DNA of 9,637 nucleotides from Saprospiraceae bacterium (GTDB lineage Bacteria; Bacteroidota; Bacteroidia; Chitinophagales; Saprospiraceae). The translations under genes and the position numbers were made by a program. The notes beneath the pieces are model-generated. The model did not search any database and was not told where the DNA came from. It saw nothing but the letters and a program-made list of their open reading frames with translations. Shown here piece by piece: positions 7,714 to 9,637 of this stretch. The stretch spans positions 1 to 9,637 of the forward strand of contig JAGQWV010000372.1 in NCBI GenBank assembly GCA_020437045.1, written 5' to 3'. The number at the start of each line of letters is the position of its first letter. Within the stretch, counting starts at the first letter, position 1.

Positions 7714-8451
7714 TTACTTAATTTTTCTGTTTAAATAGTCATTTATGTTAAAAATACCAAGTTTATTTTTAAAGTAAGGTATGATCGCATACTTTGGTTT
7801 AAATCCTATTTGTCTTAGTACTTCAAATTTTGGTACTTTTTGATTCTTTAATTGGAAATTATTACTATACCTAGATCTTTTGCCGTAATGGATGAGCAGT
7901 GTTTGATCTTCAATGTGATAATAAAGCCAACCTTTTTTCCAGGCATTGTATGTAAAAACTGACCCAGCTCCGTTCCAGGGATATCTTTCATCTAGAAGGC
8001 CTATTTCATTAACTAATTTTCTTCTGATCATAAAACAACATCCATCAATTGCTCCTAAAGTTGGCCAAACTGGATCAAAATTATATTGTGTCCCGGTAAT
8101 TCCAACATTTGACCATTTTAACATAGGTTGTTGTAAAGAAGTAATCCAATTATTTTTAAAGACTTCAACATCGGAGTTCAGAAGAAGTAGAAATTCGGAA
8201 TCTGCCGAAGCATGTTTTAATCCTTGGTTATTTGCAGGACTCCATAATCTATTTTCGTTATTGAGGATGATTTTGATGTTCTCGTTGTTGCCAAGACCCT
8301 GCACATAATTTTTTGTTGGGTTCTCAGAAGCATTGTCGACGATGATAATTTCATGTGATTTCGATGTGTGCAATAGTACAGATTCGATACACTTTTTTAC
8401 ATAATCAAGTGTGTTGTATGTGACTATAATTATGGATGTCTTTTTTTCCAA
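7714..8451 (-). CDS. Soluble family 2 glycosyltransferase in AT-rich DNA
   Basis: A 245-residue GT2 with no membrane helices. It shows the nucleotide-binding strand TSIIIVTYNT (5-14), VDNAS (38-42), NRLWSPANNQGL (67-78), a DxD-like NSD (92-94), and GCCFMIRRKLVNEIGLLDERYP (split as GCCFMIRRK, 137-145, and LLDERYP, 152-158). It resembles rhamnosyl- or related surface-glycan transferases in layout; the sugar is unknown. After LLDERYP the family normally has an acidic pair; here the stretch reads WNGAGSVFTYNAW (159-171) with no acid. The start is TTG: upstream to the in-frame TAA at 8497-8499 there is no ATG or GTG. The DNA is strikingly AT-rich (14 of 60 G+C at 7741-7800), unlike the flanking FkbM and YfhO genes, suggesting recent transfer. 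No frameshift is seen. Confidence 0.85.
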   Translation of the reverse strand: MEKKTSIIIVTYNTLDYVKKCIESVLLHTSKSHEIIIVDNASENPTKNYVQGLGNNENIKIILNNENRLWSPANNQGLKHASADSEFLLLLNSDVEVFKNNWITSLQQPMLKWSNVGITGTQYNFDPVWPTLGAIDGCCFMIRRKLVNEIGLLDERYPWNGAGSVFTYNAWKKGWLYYHIEDQTLLIHYGKRSRYSNNFQLKNQKVPKFEVLRQIGFKPKYAIIPYFKNKLGIFNINDYLNRKIK

Positions 8452-8483
8452 GGTATCTAATGATTTAAACTTATATACATATC

Positions 8484-8491
8484 CAAATATA
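8484..8491 (-). promoter_or_regulatory. Bacteroidota-type -7 element TATATTTG upstream of the AT-rich glycosyltransferase
   Basis: On the minus strand this is an exact match to TAnnTTTG, ending 32 bases before the TTG start codon. A start point near 8478 would give a leader of about 27 bases and would exclude any longer N-terminus, which supports the TTG start. No TTTG is found at the ideal -33 distance. The local DNA is AT-rich, which raises the chance of a random match. Confidence 0.4.
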
Positions 8492-8701
8492 GTTCTTTAT
8501 ATTATCTTTGCTTAGTTTGTTATGTATTTATATCAAAAGGATCCCGAGGTAATGAATTTTATCGAATCATAATATTTTGGATCCGAATTTTGAAGAGTGT
8601 AGGAATCTTTGAGTGAATTAAACAACTAAAGATTGATCATTTTGTATTCCTGGCAATCAATTAGACTGTTTCTAAAAGCCATCAATTTTTTGTTCAGCGA
8701 T

Positions 8702-8724
8702 GTTTAATGTTCTAAAGTTTAATG
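8702..8724 (+). repeat. Short direct repeat GTTTAATG x2 before the FkbM methyltransferase
   Basis: GTTTAATG occurs at 8702-8709 and 8717-8724, 15 bases apart, the second copy ending four bases before the start codon. It could be a binding site or chance in AT-rich DNA. The rest of the 277-bp divergent gap 8452-8728 contains two GGATCC palindromes exactly 40 bases apart (8539, 8579) and imperfect promoter-like motifs such as AATCTTTG (8604-8611), but no gene. Confidence 0.25.
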
Positions 8725-8728
8725 AAAC

Positions 8729-9481
8729 ATGGCTATTTGGAAGAAATTTAAAACTATAGTCAATTACTACCGATTGAATGTTCAGGCCGCTTTACGTAAG
8801 AAGAAGTTAGCCAGAAGTATTGTTCAATCAGAGATTAACCACTTGATGACAACCGTGACATTGCCCATTAAATGGTATGGCAGTGGATATGGTGGTTTCT
8901 ATATCTGTCCCCAATTCCTGACAGAAAAATCAATTGTCTATTCTTTTGGCATTGGCAAAGACATTTCCTTTGATAAAAAATGTATGCAGTACCATAGCTG
9001 TGAGGTTTTTGGTTTTGATCCGACACCGGTCGCTGTCCAGTGGGTTAAAGATCAAGATTTGCCGGATAGTTTTCACTTTTATGAGTATGGTTTGTCCAGA
9101 GCGTCAGGCTCGATGGAATTCTTTGTACCCCTGGAGAAGATCTCCGGCAGTCTTTTCGAGCACCATGCCTTAGATAAGGTGCGAAAGATCATGGTCGACA
9201 TGTTGTCCCTCAATGATATCGTCCTTCGATTTAGGCACCAGCACATCGATGTCCTGAAGATGGATATAGAAGGCGCTGAATATGATGTTTTACTCGATGC
9301 CGGTCGTTGGAATGTTTCCGTTGATCAATTGTTGGTGGAGTTTCACGACCGGATGTTTCCAGATGGTGTCGATCGCTCAAGGCAAGTCGTGAAGATCCTT
9401 CGTGAACTTGGATACCAGATCTTTGCAGCGTCTGAATCTTTTGAGGAGGTTTCCTTTATCCACGAAAGGTTGCTGCACTAG
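8729..9481 (+). CDS. FkbM-family SAM-dependent methyltransferase
   Basis: A 250-residue class I methyltransferase, full length for the FkbM family, which usually O-methylates sugars or other hydroxylated products. The SAM-binding region is VYSFGIGKDISFD (70-82), the FkbM-like variant of motif I; FGFDPTP (94-100) carries the acidic end of strand 2, and VLKMDIEGAEYDVL (175-188) is the hallmark motif of the family. No signal peptide or membrane segment is seen, so it should act in the cytoplasm, most likely on a nucleotide- or lipid-linked sugar of the surface glycan. The start is secure: an in-frame TGA lies at 8723-8725, just ahead of the ATG. It is divergent from the AT-rich glycosyltransferase, and its G+C content (27 of 60 at 9241-9300) is clearly higher. 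The acceptor is unknown. Confidence 0.88.
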   Translation: MAIWKKFKTIVNYYRLNVQAALRKKKLARSIVQSEINHLMTTVTLPIKWYGSGYGGFYICPQFLTEKSIVYSFGIGKDISFDKKCMQYHSCEVFGFDPTPVAVQWVKDQDLPDSFHFYEYGLSRASGSMEFFVPLEKISGSLFEHHALDKVRKIMVDMLSLNDIVLRFRHQHIDVLKMDIEGAEYDVLLDAGRWNVSVDQLLVEFHDRMFPDGVDRSRQVVKILRELGYQIFAASESFEEVSFIHERLLH

Positions 9482-9485
9482 TGCA
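9474..9485. repeat. Perfect 12-bp palindrome TGCACTAGTGCA across the FkbM stop codon
   Basis: The palindrome contains the TAG stop at 9479-9481. In RNA an alternative fold pairs GTTGC (9469-9473) with GCAAC (9483-9487) around a 9-base loop. No T tract follows on either strand, so intrinsic termination is doubtful. It sits between two probable convergent genes. Confidence 0.35.
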
Positions 9486-9506
9486 ACATTTCCACAAAAA
9501 CTAAAA

Positions 9507-9637
9507 CTATTGTCGGCTTCTTTTTTTCCATCTCATCATCATCAAAAGCCATAAGTGACAAAGGCCATACACGGTTTCGCTTTTACTGACGCTGTCGGTC
9601 AGCATCAGGAATCGAACTAACAAAAAATAATCCCCAC
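9507..9637 (-). CDS. Possible C-terminal fragment of an unidentified minus-strand gene
   Basis: A minus-strand frame is open from the right edge of the window to a TAG at 9507-9509, giving 42 residues. It contains a hydrophobic stretch (YGLCHLWLLMMM) followed by a basic tail WKKRSRQ, as in a protein ending with a membrane-proximal helix. No family is recognised. The other two minus frames have stops, and the gene would be convergent with FkbM with 25 bp between, matching the tight spacing elsewhere. Forty-odd open codons can occur by chance, so this is tentative. Confidence 0.3.
   Translation of the reverse strand, partial: GDYFLLVRFLMLTDSVSKSETVYGLCHLWLLMMMRWKKRSRQ
9586..9608 (-). repeat. 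Hairpin with CTGA-GCTG stem near the right edge
   Basis: Arms 9586-9594 and 9600-9608 pair around a 5-base loop. On the minus-strand RNA the pairing is continuous over 9 bp with one G-U; on the plus strand the same position is a C-A mismatch. No T tract follows. If the edge fragment is a real gene, this lies within its coding sequence and may be incidental. Confidence 0.25.

Noticed and set aside
8722..8751. ATG at 8722 as the FkbM start.
   Set aside because: It is in another frame and reaches a stop after nine codons; the FkbM frame has a TGA at 8723-8725.
1..9637. A hidden defence, mobile or CRISPR system.
   Set aside because: Every long frame fits surface-glycan biosynthesis or is a shadow; there are no spaced repeats, transposase motifs, terminal inverted repeats or attachment-site-like duplications.

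Overview
The window looks like part of a cell-surface polysaccharide (capsule, exopolysaccharide or O-antigen type) locus from a member of the Bacteroidota. The clues are a Bacteroidota-style YfhO membrane protein, a deacetylase-like protein with the long N-terminal region typical of that phylum, few Shine-Dalgarno sequences, and two exact matches upstream of genes to the phylum's -7 promoter element TAnnTTTG. I cannot place it safely below phylum level.

Layout, left to right: a large YfhO-family membrane protein on the minus strand (95-2569); divergently, a membrane-anchored family 2 glycosyltransferase (GT2) on the plus strand (2842-3864); a tightly coupled minus-strand pair, a sulfotransferase (5164-6018) followed by a polysaccharide-deacetylase-like protein (3836-5167), joined by an ATGA stop/start overlap; divergently, a Wzx-type flippase (6203-7690); a second, soluble GT2 on the minus strand (7714-8451) in clearly AT-rich DNA; divergently, an FkbM-family methyltransferase (8729-9481); and at the right edge a possible C-terminal fragment of another minus-strand gene. 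Genes pack tightly end to end. The three larger gaps (about 160-280 bp) are all divergent promoter regions.

Together the genes offer sugar transfer (two GT2s and perhaps YfhO), lipid-linked glycan export (flippase) and glycan decoration (sulfation, possible deacetylation, O-methylation). No polymerase, initiating sugar-phosphate transferase, chain-length regulator or outer-membrane exporter is visible, so the locus probably continues outside the window, or these are accessory genes. Orientation flips at almost every gene and base composition varies, which suggests assembly by successive insertions.

I found no CRISPR array, RNA gene, transposase, toxin-antitoxin pair or defence system, and nothing I can defend as a wholly new system. 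The best leads are the coupled sulfotransferase/deacetylase-like pair with its non-canonical metal motif, the AT-rich GT2 whose usual catalytic acid position is not acidic, and several perfect or near-perfect dyads at gene ends and starts.
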